The notes under the pieces were generated by a model. The model was given only the letters and a program-made list of their open reading frames with translations, made no database searches and had not been told where the DNA came from. 64,000 bases of DNA, from assembly GCF_013456555.2 (NCBI RefSeq), contig NZ_CP084884.1, forward strand, positions 248,001 through 312,000, given 5' to 3'. The position numbers and the translations under genes are program-made. Numbering within the stretch: position 1 is the first letter of the stretch; each line of letters begins with the position of its first letter. Positions 26,219-34,902 of the stretch are shown here, in pieces. Source of the stretch: Natrinema zhouii. GTDB taxonomy: Archaea; Halobacteriota; Halobacteria; Halobacteriales; Natrialbaceae.

Positions 26219-26390
26219 TGCAATTTAGACTGTGCTGTCCGTAGTAGTCAACATCGTGCATGTCGCTGCAAGTCATCGGTCCTGGATTGCGATCCGAACC
26301 GCGGCGGGCTCGTGGCGTGTCGTTGCCGAACAAGTACACTTCGAAGGTGAGCGTGGCGAATCTTCGGTCCGGTCTCGATCGCGACTGATC

Positions 26391-27116
26391 TCACGCGTCC
26401 TCGATTCGTTCGATCGCCTCGTCGAAGCGCTCGATGGGCTGTGCGCCGACGAGCGTCTCGACGGATTCGGAGTCCGGATCGAAGACGGCGAACGTCGGCG
26501 TCCCCCGAATGCCAAACGAGCGTGCTTGCTCGCTATCCGCGTCGATTTCGTCTTCGAGCGCCGACCGTCGATCGTCGAGACACGCCTCGAGCGAGTCGGC
26601 GTCGATGCCGTCGACCGAGTACGTATACTCGAGGAGGTTCTCGGCTGTGGCCCAGCCGGAGTTCTTCTCGCCCTGTTCCTCGAAGATCGCCGCATGCCAG
26701 TCCCAGTACGTCGACGGGTCGGCGTCGCGAACCTGATCCCACACGCACTTGCCGGCGACCGCAGCCGTCATCGAGTCCGCACCGAAGTACGGCAGCGAGA
26801 TGAATACGATTCGAAGCTCGCCCGGTTCGACGTACTTTCGAACGAGGTCGGGGAGCGTCTCCCGTTCGAACTGTTCGCAGAACGGACACTGGAAGTCCGT
26901 CCAGTAGTAGAGCTCGATCGGTGCATCGGACGCACCCATAATCGGCTTTCCCTGCAATTCGACGCCGAGTTCGGACGTCTCGTCGCTCGAGTGAAACGAC
27001 GAAGAGAGATCGTGAGCGGTGTCGTCGGATCGCGTGAGATAGTAAGCGCCGCCGACGCCGAGAGTTCCAACGAGACCTGTAACGAGAGCGCGACGAGACG
27101 GCTGATCGAGCGACAT
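26391..27116 (-). CDS. Membrane-anchored DsbA-like thiol oxidoreductase
   Basis: A 241-residue protein with an N-terminal RRALVTGLVGTLGVGGAYYL segment (export or anchor), then a DsbA/thioredoxin_4 domain. The active site is CPFC in YWTDFQCPFCEQF, with the cis-proline loop GIRGTPTFAVF. It should catalyse disulfide exchange on exported proteins. An inverted-repeat operator lies about 50 bases upstream, shared with the SCO, deacetylase and carbamoyltransferase genes, so it is likely in one regulon with the CcdA/TlpA genes at 32470-33716. Confidence 0.88.
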   Translation of the reverse strand: MSLDQPSRRALVTGLVGTLGVGGAYYLTRSDDTAHDLSSSFHSSDETSELGVELQGKPIMGASDAPIELYYWTDFQCPFCEQFERETLPDLVRKYVEPGELRIVFISLPYFGADSMTAAVAGKCVWDQVRDADPSTYWDWHAAIFEEQGEKNSGWATAENLLEYTYSVDGIDADSLEACLDDRRSALEDEIDADSEQARSFGIRGTPTFAVFDPDSESVETLVGAQPIERFDEAIERIEDA

Positions 27117-27162
27117 CGATTGTTCGTGCTCACATTTACACTACCGGCCCTAAACGGATCCG

Positions 27163-27188
27163 CCGATTTGCTGAGTCAGCAAAATCGG
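27163..27188. promoter_or_regulatory. GATTTGCTG operator before the dsbA-like gene
   Basis: CCGATTTGCTG, AGT spacer, CAGCAAAATCGG: an inverted repeat with one extra A in the right arm, 47 bases upstream of the DsbA-like start. Confidence 0.6.
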
Positions 27189-27316
27189 ACCGAAATCCCA
27201 TCCGTTCCGCCCCGATTCGTCCATTCGCCTCCTCGCGACGGTCCGACGATGAGCAGTGATCGAACAGCGGAAACGGTGTCGGGCGCAACGAGTGTTTCGA
27301 GCGATCGAATCCGGTA

Positions 27317-29197
27317 CTACGAGTCCACGACCTCGAGCGTCCAGTCGCCGTCGGCCTCGACGTTGAGCCAGACGGGGCCGCCCGCCTTGTACGACCGCGA
27401 GTTATCGAACTCGCCGGTCCGGTGGACGAGTATCTCCCGACTGCCGTCCGCATCGTAACCGTCGACGACGAACGTGCCGTCGCCGTCGTGTGTCGCGACG
27501 ACTCTAACGCCGCCCTGGGTCCACAGTGGCCCGACGAACGCCGATCCCGTCCCGGTCGCCTCGAACGGGAGGTCCCTGAGTTCGTCGGCGTCGACCGCCG
27601 GCTGTGAGAGGTCGATCGACCACGCACTGTCGGCGTCAATCTCGAGTCTGTAGGCGTCGTCGTCGACGGCCATGATCGACTCGCCGGTGGCATTTCCGGA
27701 CGTGGTCAGCAAATTCTCGTTGCGTCCGATACCGTCGGGTTTCGTCACGTCGACGGCGATCTCTCCGCCGTCGTGGGAGACGTTCGCCACGAGGATCCCC
27801 TCGTCGAGGTCGAACGTGGCGGTGTTGCCAGATTCGGATCCCTCAAACGTGTGGGACTGGCCTGCCTCGAGAATCGTTCCGCTCGGTCGCTCTCTGTTCT
27901 CGGTTTCGTCGTTGCCGTCGGCGCGCTCGAACGTCTCGTCGACGAGATCCGAGGGAGTAATGACGTCGAGGCCGCGGTGCTCGATGTGATCGAGGAGCAG
28001 TCCGAAGTCGTCCAGCGACATCCGATTTTCGTTGACACCCACGTCCGCTTCGTCGACGATCCGCGGAACGCGCACCACGGTGAGGTGATTGTACTGATCG
28101 GAGAGATTGGTGTGGCGACGAACACCGGTGTGAAGTGCGGGACCCCAGATGAACGGAATCATGTGCATCTCGGTCGGCGGCACGCTCGTCGTTCCGGCGT
28201 TGGACAGGAACGTCGTCTCGTGGATCTCTCTCGTGAGCCCGTAGGTCGTCGCATCCATCCGGTCGTCGGGAACGAACAGGTGACGCGATCCGTCCTCGAA
28301 GCCCTCGTCTGCGAGCGCGTCTCGAGCGGTTTCGAGGATCTGTCGCTGCTGGTCCTCGGACTGTTCCGGCAGGGGCGTCGACACCTGCGGGAGCGAACAG
28401 ACGTCCCAGCCGCGGTCTCGGAGGTCGCGTAATTCAGTGCGCCCCATCCGACCGGCGGCTCCGATTTGCTCGGGGCTGACCGGAACCGCCGCGGTCCAGT
28501 CGCGCTCCTCGAGCATCTCGGCCGCGATGTCGTAGTGCGAACCGTGGCCGCCGTAGAACGCGAGGATTGCGGCACCGTTGGCGGCCGATTCGGTTCGGCG
28601 GAGGTCGTCGACCAGCAATTTGGTCGGTCCGCCGTCCGGCCCGTCTGCGATGATATTGAGACCGGTGACGTTCGACAGGTCCGGGTCTTCCCCCGGCTTC
28701 TGCTGGTAGCCACAGTCCATTCGGAACCAGCCGTCGTATCCGTCTGGAACGATTCGAATACTGGTGAGGCGTTGGCTCTGCGTCGGTGCAAGGAATTCGA
28801 CGATGATTCGATCAGCGGATTCCGGTTTGACCGCCAGCGAGGTGTCCCAGTCCTCGAAGTCGATTCCGTCGTCGAACCGAATCTCCATACGGGCTGTCGC
28901 CTCGTCGCTCTCGATGACCGCCGCTTGCGATCCGAGTCGCGCCTCGTCGGAAGCGGCTGAGAGTTCGCCAGTTCGGGCGGACCACTCGCCGAGGTCCTCG
29001 AAGTCAGAGATCACCTGCCCGCTCTCGATAGCAGGCCAGTTCGTGGGGCCGGACGCCATTTTGCCCCTGCCGATTCCGTTGCCGTCGTCGTCCGATAGGA
29101 TATCCATACAGCCAGCGAGCGTCGTCGATGCGGCACCGAGTGCGGCGAGCATTCGCCGTCGGGACGACCCCCCGTTTGTGTCGCGTTCGTGAGCCAT
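27317..29197 (-). CDS. Exported lipoprotein with polysaccharide deacetylase domain
   Basis: A 626-residue protein with a twin-arginine lipoprotein signal (SSRRRMLAALGAAS, lipobox LAGC). After a beta-sandwich-like region (about 60-190) comes a NodB-like polysaccharide deacetylase domain (AILAFYGGHGSHYDIAAEMLEE, then DRGWDVCSLPQVS). A C-terminal region (about 440-626) has repeats of beta-rich sequence. The NodB metal triad is not clear: the first Asp pair is replaced by FYGGHGSH, so catalysis is doubtful. It is divergent from a membrane-protein pair, with a perfect operator between them. Its role may be in cell-surface sugar processing. Confidence 0.75.
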   Translation of the reverse strand: MAHERDTNGGSSRRRMLAALGAASTTLAGCMDILSDDDGNGIGRGKMASGPTNWPAIESGQVISDFEDLGEWSARTGELSAASDEARLGSQAAVIESDEATARMEIRFDDGIDFEDWDTSLAVKPESADRIIVEFLAPTQSQRLTSIRIVPDGYDGWFRMDCGYQQKPGEDPDLSNVTGLNIIADGPDGGPTKLLVDDLRRTESAANGAAILAFYGGHGSHYDIAAEMLEERDWTAAVPVSPEQIGAAGRMGRTELRDLRDRGWDVCSLPQVSTPLPEQSEDQQRQILETARDALADEGFEDGSRHLFVPDDRMDATTYGLTREIHETTFLSNAGTTSVPPTEMHMIPFIWGPALHTGVRRHTNLSDQYNHLTVVRVPRIVDEADVGVNENRMSLDDFGLLLDHIEHRGLDVITPSDLVDETFERADGNDETENRERPSGTILEAGQSHTFEGSESGNTATFDLDEGILVANVSHDGGEIAVDVTKPDGIGRNENLLTTSGNATGESIMAVDDDAYRLEIDADSAWSIDLSQPAVDADELRDLPFEATGTGSAFVGPLWTQGGVRVVATHDGDGTFVVDGYDADGSREILVHRTGEFDNSRSYKAGGPVWLNVEADGDWTLEVVDS

Positions 29198-29253
29198 TGT
29201 AGATAAGTTACTCGTCGTTACGTTCTCTCTTCGATGACGTAAACGGAATCGGT

Positions 29254-29274
29254 GATTTGCTGACCCAGCAAATC
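29254..29274. promoter_or_regulatory. Perfect GATTTGCTG operator between divergent genes
   Basis: GATTTGCTG, ACC, CAGCAAATC: exact 9-bp arms, 57 bases from the deacetylase start and 42 from the membrane-protein start. Confidence 0.7.
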
Positions 29275-29315
29275 GGAGTCGATAATTTCAGTCGTCCCTG
29301 CATCGGTACAGCTAG

Positions 29316-29864
29316 ATGTTCACGCGCGATTCGATCAGCAGGTACCTGACGAACCTCGCTGCAGCGGTCTCGTACCCGTTCGAGACGTGGCGAGGGACGC
29401 TCGGACTGGTACTCGTGACGGTCGCCACCTACGTCCTCCTGATCCTGAGTACGATGCCGGAGTTCTCGCTCCAGATGCTCGGCGACGGACTCCACTGGTT
29501 CGAATACGTCCTCGTCTCGCTCACGGAGACGATTTACCGAACCGACGGCTGGTCGGGGCTCGCGGTCATCGTCCTCTACGCCTTGCTCTCGGGCGTCGCG
29601 GTCGTCAACGCCGTTGCGCAACTGCAGATCGTCGGTCTCTCGAGTCTCACCGACCTCTCCGGCGTCGTCCCGGGGCTCCTCGCATCGGGCTGTGCGAGCT
29701 GCGGTGCCGGCCTCCTCGGCTTTCTCGGGTTCGCCGGAGGGATGGCAGTGCTCCCGTACGACGGCGCGTTGCTTCGCGTCGGCGGGCTCGCCCTCTTGGT
29801 GTTCTTCCTCGGACGAGCGGGCCATCCGGAACACTGTGCGCTCACGACGGAGGCGACGAAATGA
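29316..29864 (+). CDS. Multi-span membrane protein with CASCGAG motif
   Basis: A 182-residue protein with about five membrane segments. A conserved-looking ASGCASCGAGLLGFLGF sequence near residue 130 puts a CxxC at a membrane boundary, and CxxC pairs of this kind can carry electrons or metals. It overlaps the next membrane gene by 4 bases (ATGA), so the two products probably form a complex. No family name recognised. Transcribed away from the deacetylase gene, with the GATTTGCTG operator in the shared promoter. Confidence 0.75.
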   Translation: MFTRDSISRYLTNLAAAVSYPFETWRGTLGLVLVTVATYVLLILSTMPEFSLQMLGDGLHWFEYVLVSLTETIYRTDGWSGLAVIVLYALLSGVAVVNAVAQLQIVGLSSLTDLSGVVPGLLASGCASCGAGLLGFLGFAGGMAVLPYDGALLRVGGLALLVFFLGRAGHPEHCALTTEATK

Positions 29865-30355
29865 CGGCACACGACTTCGCCCGATCGATTCGATCGGATC
29901 GGCGAGCGATGCTGTGGGGAACGGCCACCGGAATTGGCGTGGTCCTGCTATTCGGGCTCGTCACCGGTCTCATCCCGAACCCCCTGTACGTTCGGATGGT
30001 CCCCCGGACGCCCACCGACTACCTGTTTCTGATGCTGACCGCGCTGCTGGCGGGCGTCTACACCGCACAGCGACTGGCGACCGAGACGGCCGATCTCGAC
30101 CTCGAGGCCGACGACGAGAGCGAGGCTGACGGTGCAAGTAGCGAGGACCGCTGGATGCTCGGTGGTCTCGCCGGCGGATTCCTGGCGGTCGGTTGTCCGA
30201 TCTGTAACGTTGCCCTGCTCGCCCTGTTCAGTTCGTCTGCGCTCATGACGTACTTCGATCCGTTACGACCGGCCCTCGGCGCGCTCTCCGTGGCGATTCT
30301 GGCGGGATTAATCTATGCTCGCCATAGGCGGTCGTGTCCGACCTGCGCACCGTGA
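29861..30355 (+). CDS. Multi-span membrane protein with CPIC motif
   Basis: A 164-residue protein with about four membrane segments. GGFLAVGCPICNVALLALFSS around residue 110 holds a membrane CxxC, and the C-terminus has RSCPTC. The layout mirrors its upstream neighbour (CASC), with which it overlaps by four bases, so a heteromeric thiol or metal transporter or electron-transfer pair is a reasonable inference. The start is the ATG inside the upstream stop; an in-frame extension upstream is a shadow of the other gene. Confidence 0.75.
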   Translation: MTAHDFARSIRSDRRAMLWGTATGIGVVLLFGLVTGLIPNPLYVRMVPRTPTDYLFLMLTALLAGVYTAQRLATETADLDLEADDESEADGASSEDRWMLGGLAGGFLAVGCPICNVALLALFSSSALMTYFDPLRPALGALSVAILAGLIYARHRRSCPTCAP

Positions 30356-30448
30356 TGCGTTCGACCATGAGCCACCATCGAAACAACCAATATATTGCAT
30401 ATATTATATGTATCATCCCAGTGCTTCAGGATATTTCATCGGAAGATA

Positions 30449-30910
30449 ATGAAAGACCAACACCCTGTTGAGGCGCTCCTCATCGATCCGAACGCCGACG
30501 ACGTTCAGCTCTTTCTCGAGACGATCGAGAACGCGGCGTCTGCGAACACCGTTTCGACCGCTGCCAGTGGTGCCGACGCACTCGAGTTCATTCGGCAGTG
30601 CAACTCGGATCCCGACCGTTCCCGTCCGAACCTCGTCGTGATCGATATCGACCTCCCGAAGATGGACTGGCGCCCCCTCCTCGAGACGTTCGATACCGAT
30701 CCCGAGTGGACGGACGTTCCCGTCATCGTCTTTACAGCGTTGGACGAGCGGGAATGTATCGCACAGTCGTACGCGCTCCGCGCAAACGCATATATTCGGA
30801 AGCCAGATGACCAGGACGAGTTCATCGACGTTGTCCGCGCGCTCGAGGCGTTCTGGTTCGACGTCGTCTGGTTACCGCCGGGAGACGAAGCGGACGACGA
30901 CCGTCAGTAG
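30449..30910 (+). CDS. Stand-alone response regulator receiver
   Basis: A 153-residue CheY-like receiver without an output domain. LLIDPNADDV supplies the acidic pocket, the phospho-acceptor Asp is in VVIDIDLPKMD, the Thr in IVFTALDE and the Lys in AYIRKPDD. Such haloarchaeal receivers often pair with remote histidine kinases. ATG 30449 was preferred to an upstream TTG. AT-rich TATATTGCATATATTA at 30391-30406 may supply the promoter. It precedes the wHTH gene by 18 or about 100 bases, depending on that start. Confidence 0.85.
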   Translation: MKDQHPVEALLIDPNADDVQLFLETIENAASANTVSTAASGADALEFIRQCNSDPDRSRPNLVVIDIDLPKMDWRPLLETFDTDPEWTDVPVIVFTALDERECIAQSYALRANAYIRKPDDQDEFIDVVRALEAFWFDVVWLPPGDEADDDRQ

Positions 30911-30948
30911 TCACGACTGCTACCGGAGTGCGGGTACAAGACAGTGAC

Positions 30949-30974
30949 GACGATTTGCTGAGTCGGGGAATCGT
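30949..30974. promoter_or_regulatory. Degenerate GATTTGCTG operator before the wHTH gene
   Basis: GACGATTTGCTG, AGT, CGGGGAATCGT. The left arm is perfect; the right arm retains AATCGT. Its place just upstream of the wHTH regulator start suggests autoregulation. Confidence 0.5.
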
Positions 30975-31008
30975 GGCCTATTTGGTACTGAACGACGGGG
31001 TCTATCGT

Positions 31009-31368
31009 GTGCAACACGGAGGCTCCTCGGACTCGGCGGAAATCTTCCAGATCCTCGCGGACGAGTACGCACGGAAGATACTCCTCGCCGCGGACCACGG
31101 GCCGAAGACCGCGAAAACGCTCAGCGAGGAGTGCGACGCCTCGCTCACGACGATCTATCGGCGAGTGTCGACGCTGCAGGACCACGACCTCATCGAGGAA
31201 CGGAACACCGTCGATTCGGACGGCTCCCATCGAAGCAAGTTCCAAACGTCGCTCGAGGAACTCCACGTCGATATCACCGACGGTCAGCTCTCGCTGACGC
31301 TGGAGACCCGCGACGAACTCGCTGACAACTTCACGTCCCTCTGGAGCGATCTCCGGGGTGACGACTGA
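31009..31368 (+). CDS. ArsR-like winged-helix regulator, paired with DUF7521 protein
   Basis: A roughly 119-residue wHTH protein: EIFQILADEYARKILLAADHGPKTAKTLSEECDASLTTIYRRV covers the helix-turn-helix, then wing EERNTVDSDGSHRSKFQTSLEELHVDI. The GTG at 31009 was chosen since the longer frame from 30928 would cross a probable operator and adds an unconserved leader; the longer start cannot be excluded. It overlaps the next gene by one base, as usual for wHTH/DUF7521 pairs in haloarchaea. It is the best candidate to bind the GATTTGCTG repeats. Confidence 0.75.
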   Translation: MQHGGSSDSAEIFQILADEYARKILLAADHGPKTAKTLSEECDASLTTIYRRVSTLQDHDLIEERNTVDSDGSHRSKFQTSLEELHVDITDGQLSLTLETRDELADNFTSLWSDLRGDD

Positions 31369-31631
31369 TGGAAGCGTCGTTCGTGATCGCCAAACTATTC
31401 ACGTTCGTGCTGAGTCTCGGCGTCGCGTATCTGGCGTATCACGGCTATCGGCGCAGCGGTCAGACGCCGATGCTGTACGTCTCCGGTGGATTCGTCTTCA
31501 TCGGTGCCGGCGCGATCTGCGAGGGGCTCATCTACCACGTGTTCGGAACGACGATCGCGTCCGCCGCCCTCGTGCAGGCGGCCATCGTCTCGAGCGGGAT
31601 GGTGCTCGTTCTCATTTCATTGACGAAGTGA
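31368..31631 (+). CDS. DUF7521-type small membrane protein
   Basis: An 87-residue protein with three hydrophobic segments (VIAKLFTFVLSLGVAYLAYHGY, MLYVSGGFVFIGAGAICEGL, LVQAAIVSSGMVLVLISL). Its ATG overlaps the stop of the wHTH gene, and the pair is a common haloarchaeal module in which the membrane protein may modulate the regulator or supply a sensor. Function unproven. Confidence 0.75.
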   Translation: MEASFVIAKLFTFVLSLGVAYLAYHGYRRSGQTPMLYVSGGFVFIGAGAICEGLIYHVFGTTIASAALVQAAIVSSGMVLVLISLTK

Positions 31632-31686
31632 TCTCGCGAACTCCCGAGCGGCATTCGCGCTCCTCGTTCATCCTCGCCGCTGTCCC

Positions 31687-31707
31687 TTTTTCCGACTCGG
31701 GGAATCG
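31687..31707. promoter_or_regulatory. Degenerate operator upstream of SCO gene
   Basis: TTTTTCCG, ACT, CGGGGAATCG; the right half is the same as the right half of the site at 30949-30974. It lies 39 bases before the SCO start. Confidence 0.4.
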
Positions 31708-31745
31708 TCGTACTGGATTTACGATTCCCACCGAAACGTCGACGT

Positions 31746-32468
31746 ATGAATCGGCGTCTCTGGCTCCGATCGATCGCCGCCTCGAGTGTCGCTACCACAG
31801 CGGGCTGTCTGGATACCCTCTCGAGTGACGAGGGACAGGCAGACGACAGCGACGGTAGTGAACGGGAGCGTGCCGACGGAGCGGTTCTCGGCCCACCGGA
31901 GCAAGATCTGAGCGAGTCGTCGCATCCGAGCTACGGCGACGACGTTCCGTCGGTCGAACTCCCCAACCCACTGATCGGTGAAACCGTCTCGACGGACCAG
32001 TTCGAGAGCGACCAGGCCGTTTTGATGACCTTCTTTTATACGTCGTGTCCCGATGGGATGTGTCCGGCATTGATACTACGACTCCGCCGTGCACAGGAAG
32101 CCGCTGCTGCCAACGGGTACGGTGACGATGTCCAACTGCTCGCAATGACGTTCGACCCGGAACGGGACACGGAAGACGCGCTTCGAACGTTCGCCGGTCA
32201 GCAGGGAGTCGATCTCGAGGCCGGGAACTGGGACTTCCTCAGACCGGAGCGGTACGAAACAGCGAAGGAGATCTTAACAGACCAGATCGGGTTGCCGCTC
32301 AAGAAGATCGATGCCGAGAAGTACGATTCGCTCGAGTATCAGTTCCCCCACTATAATTTGATCTTGCTTGCGAACGAACGGGGGATCATCGAGCGAGCGT
32401 ATCCCCGGGGGGCAACGGTCGAGATCTCACGGGTAGTCGACGATTTCGAAACGGTGGTGTCAGCGTAA
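31746..32468 (+). CDS. SCO1/SenC-family copper chaperone lipoprotein
   Basis: A 240-residue exported lipoprotein (lipobox TTAGC) with the SCO thioredoxin-like fold. The copper site is visible: cysteines in YTSCPDGMCP and His in QFPHYNLILL. SCO proteins deliver copper to, or reduce, the CuA site of cytochrome oxidase. It starts a tight operon, SCO, TlpA-like, CcdA (2-base gap then 4-base overlap). The CxxxxC spacing is CPDGMC, as against the canonical CxxxC; this insertion may alter copper binding. Confidence 0.88.
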   Translation: MNRRLWLRSIAASSVATTAGCLDTLSSDEGQADDSDGSERERADGAVLGPPEQDLSESSHPSYGDDVPSVELPNPLIGETVSTDQFESDQAVLMTFFYTSCPDGMCPALILRLRRAQEAAAANGYGDDVQLLAMTFDPERDTEDALRTFAGQQGVDLEAGNWDFLRPERYETAKEILTDQIGLPLKKIDAEKYDSLEYQFPHYNLILLANERGIIERAYPRGATVEISRVVDDFETVVSA

Positions 32469-32469
32469 G

Positions 32470-33057
32470 ATGCGCAGGCGAGATATCCTCGCCGGAGTCG
32501 GCAGTTTGGGTACGATCGGTGGCGCAGGAGCGCTGGCGATACGCGGTCCACCGTCGTTCGGAGATGGAACAGACGAAACCCAGAGCGAGAATTCGGATGG
32601 AACAGGATCTCCGGACACCGAACCGCTCACGATCGAGACGATCGATGCGCCGGGAAGCGAAGCTGGCGAGGTCCGTGTTCCGGCGTCCGACCGACCCACG
32701 TTCATCGATTTCTTCGGCACGTGGTGTCCGCCGTGTATCGAGCAGATGCCCGCACTTGCGGCGGCGAACGATCGCATCGGTGACGACGTGCTGTTCATCT
32801 CGATCACGAGCGAAGCGATCGGGCGATCAGTGACGAAAGCAGAACTAGTCGACTGGTGGGAGAAACACGACGGGAACTGGTCTCTCGGCCTCGATCCGAC
32901 TGCGGAACTGACTGCACGGTATCTCGCGGGCGGCTATCCCTCTGCGGTTGCGATCGATACGTCCGGTCGCGTCCAGTGGTCGGACACCGGCGTCAAAACG
33001 GCGGACGAACTCGTGGCGGGGATCGAACAGGCGCTCGAGGCGGGGACGGACGCGTGA
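32470..33057 (+). CDS. TlpA/ResA-like thioredoxin, exported
   Basis: A 195-residue protein with an N-terminal export or anchor segment (RRRDILAGVGSLGTIGGAG) and a thioredoxin-like domain. The active site is CPPC in FFGTWCPPCIEQ, and the cis-proline in GGYPSAVAI. TlpA/ResA proteins reduce cysteine pairs outside the membrane, for example in SCO or apocytochromes. It lies 2 bases after the SCO gene and overlaps the CcdA gene by 4 bases, so electrons from CcdA would reach TlpA and then SCO. Confidence 0.88.
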   Translation: MRRRDILAGVGSLGTIGGAGALAIRGPPSFGDGTDETQSENSDGTGSPDTEPLTIETIDAPGSEAGEVRVPASDRPTFIDFFGTWCPPCIEQMPALAAANDRIGDDVLFISITSEAIGRSVTKAELVDWWEKHDGNWSLGLDPTAELTARYLAGGYPSAVAIDTSGRVQWSDTGVKTADELVAGIEQALEAGTDA

Positions 33058-33716
33058 TCGACGCATCGCTCCTGTCGACGGTCGTCTTCGCACTCACTGC
33101 CGGCGTCGCGACCTTCTTTAGCCCCTGTGCGTATCCGCTGTTGTCCGGGTACGTCGGGTTCTACGTCAGCCGGACGGACGGCGACGCATCACTCGGTGGG
33201 GCGACGACCCGCGGTATCGCCGCAGGCGTTGGCGTTCTGGGAACGCTCGCAGCCCTCATCGGGGTGACGTTCGTAATCGGTCAGCAGACGCTATCGAACC
33301 TCACGATCTTCGAGTCGCTCGTCGGCGGACTACTGGTGATCTTCGGCGCGCTCGTTCTCGCCGGTCGCGCCCCCTCGCTGTCGATTCCGCTTCCGAAGCG
33401 GCGCTCGAGTATCTTCGGATTTGGACTCTTCGGTTCGGGGTACGCGCTCGCTGGGGCCGGTTGCGTCGCGCCCGTCTTCCTCGCGGTCGTCGCCCGCTCG
33501 CTATCGCTGCCGACCGAGGCGGCGGCGCTCGTCCTGATGACCTACGTCGGTAGCGTAGTCGCCCTGATGATCGCGGTGACGGTCGCGACCGGAATGGGGC
33601 TGGTCGCGAGTGCAGGTCGGTTCGCGGCCTACTCGGGACCCCTGAAGCGGCTCGCCGGAGGCCTGATGATCGTGGCTGGGGCCGGACAGCTTTATCTGGC
33701 GCTCGTTGTCTATTAG
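33054..33716 (+). CDS. CcdA/DsbD-like transmembrane thiol transporter
   Basis: A 220-residue, six-helix protein. The paired membrane cysteines are in TFFSPCAYPLLSGYVGF and AGAGCVAPVFL, which is the CcdA signature. It carries reducing equivalents from cytoplasmic thioredoxin to exported TlpA-like proteins. The GTG at 33054 overlaps the TlpA stop (GTGA) and is the probable start; the longer frame upstream is a shadow. The window has three cytoplasmic thioredoxin-like proteins that could supply electrons. Confidence 0.9.
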   Translation: MIDASLLSTVVFALTAGVATFFSPCAYPLLSGYVGFYVSRTDGDASLGGATTRGIAAGVGVLGTLAALIGVTFVIGQQTLSNLTIFESLVGGLLVIFGALVLAGRAPSLSIPLPKRRSSIFGFGLFGSGYALAGAGCVAPVFLAVVARSLSLPTEAAALVLMTYVGSVVALMIAVTVATGMGLVASAGRFAAYSGPLKRLAGGLMIVAGAGQLYLALVVY

Positions 33717-33806
33717 CAGTAATAATAGCACGATTTCATCATTTAGAACAACTCGTGTAACTCACGGTCAGTACAGGTGAAACACACATCGCTCAGTACA
33801 GCTACT

Positions 33807-33989
33807 TCAGTTATCACTCAGTCCAGTAACAAAGACGATGAGGAGAAAGAGTGGAAGAACAAATACGAGGATAATCGCGAAGAAAGAGATAGCCGTGAAT
33901 AACGGCCCTGAGTTTCCAGAACCCGTCTGGAGGAAAATCAGGATAACAAACCACAGTGTCAGAGTCTGAAAGAAATCCATCACGTCCAT
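33807..33989 (-). CDS. Small two-span membrane protein
   Basis: A 60-residue protein starting MDVMDFFQTLTLWF, with two hydrophobic stretches (LWFVILIFLQ and FTAISFFAIILVFVLPLFLLIVFV). No conserved motif or family. It lies between two copies of an imperfect CGTAGTTACCGTT...TACAG repeat, and could belong to a small mobile unit. Confidence 0.45.
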   Translation of the reverse strand: MDVMDFFQTLTLWFVILIFLQTGSGNSGPLFTAISFFAIILVFVLPLFLLIVFVTGLSDN

Positions 33990-34155
33990 GTTCTTAACGT
34001 GTTCAAACGAATGAATTATTAACTCACTTTCGATACGTTTGCACACGTAGTTACCGTTCTATACAGATGGTTACGAAAATGATCTCAAAGTACGAGGTTA
34101 AATTCACGTTCGCAATAACTCAGAACTTTCTGTGTTGGTAGTAAGCGCAAATACG

Positions 34156-34695
34156 ATGAGCAATCATCCAGACACCACGCGTGATCAGACCCAGAATACG
34201 GTGACTCAACGCGCGCTAATCGCAGCAGGAGTATTCGGATTTGGATTCAGCGGGTTAATTGACGTACTCGTTTTGCACCATATCCTCCAGTGGCATCACC
34301 TGGTGTCTGGAATCTATCCAATGTACACGCTGGACGGTCTTGAGACAAACATCCTTGCAGATGGGCTGTTCTCACTTGCGATGTTAATTATTATGGGAGT
34401 CGGGGCCGGCCTTGTGTGGCAGTCTGAGCGACGAACTGTTGTTCCGTTGGCCGTCCAACCGCTGGCTGGTGCTGCTCTCATCGGTCTCGGCGTGTTCGAT
34501 GTCTATGACGCCTTCATTGACCACGCTCTGTTAGGCCTTCATCAGCCAGTCGGTCCTGGCGGGAAATCCTTGTCTTGGGGTGGTCAGTATAACCCTCATT
34601 GGATAGTGGTCAGCCTCCTCTTCATCACTGCGGGGTACTACGTCTATAGAACGGGGATACAGAATCGTAGTGGCGAGCGGGAAGAAGCCACATAA
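34156..34695 (+). CDS. DUF2243 membrane protein
   Basis: A 179-residue four-span membrane protein: FSGLIDVLVLHHILQWHHLVSG contains the conserved HH and QWHH residues; a WGGQYNPHWIV segment and LLFITAGYYVYR complete the family pattern. DUF2243 proteins have no known reaction; the paired histidines suggest metal or haem binding in the membrane. It is the intact counterpart of the pseudogene at 25279-25771. The base composition is lower in G+C than the island, suggesting a different origin. A short membrane protein follows. Confidence 0.85.
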   Translation: MSNHPDTTRDQTQNTVTQRALIAAGVFGFGFSGLIDVLVLHHILQWHHLVSGIYPMYTLDGLETNILADGLFSLAMLIIMGVGAGLVWQSERRTVVPLAVQPLAGAALIGLGVFDVYDAFIDHALLGLHQPVGPGGKSLSWGGQYNPHWIVVSLLFITAGYYVYRTGIQNRSGEREEAT

Positions 34696-34716
34696 TTTGT
34701 CTGCAATTTCATACTC

Positions 34717-34902
34717 ATGTTTGTTCTACGTATCCTCTCAATGCTTGGGTTTCTGTTATACGGAAGTCCGTTACATGGTCCTCCGCAAGCGCCACCGCCA
34801 CCAGTCCCCCATTGGGTCGTACTGCTCGTTGTTGTTCCTATCCTTTGGCTTGTCATCGGTGGTACAGTACTAATGATCGATTGGCTATTACGACAGTTCT
34901 GA
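34717..34902 (+). CDS. Small membrane protein, proline-rich loop
   Basis: A 61-residue protein with two hydrophobic segments separated by PLHGPPQAPPPPVPHW. It follows the DUF2243 gene by 21 bases and may be cotranscribed. No family recognised. Confidence 0.5.
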   Translation: MFVLRILSMLGFLLYGSPLHGPPQAPPPPVPHWVVLLVVVPILWLVIGGTVLMIDWLLRQF

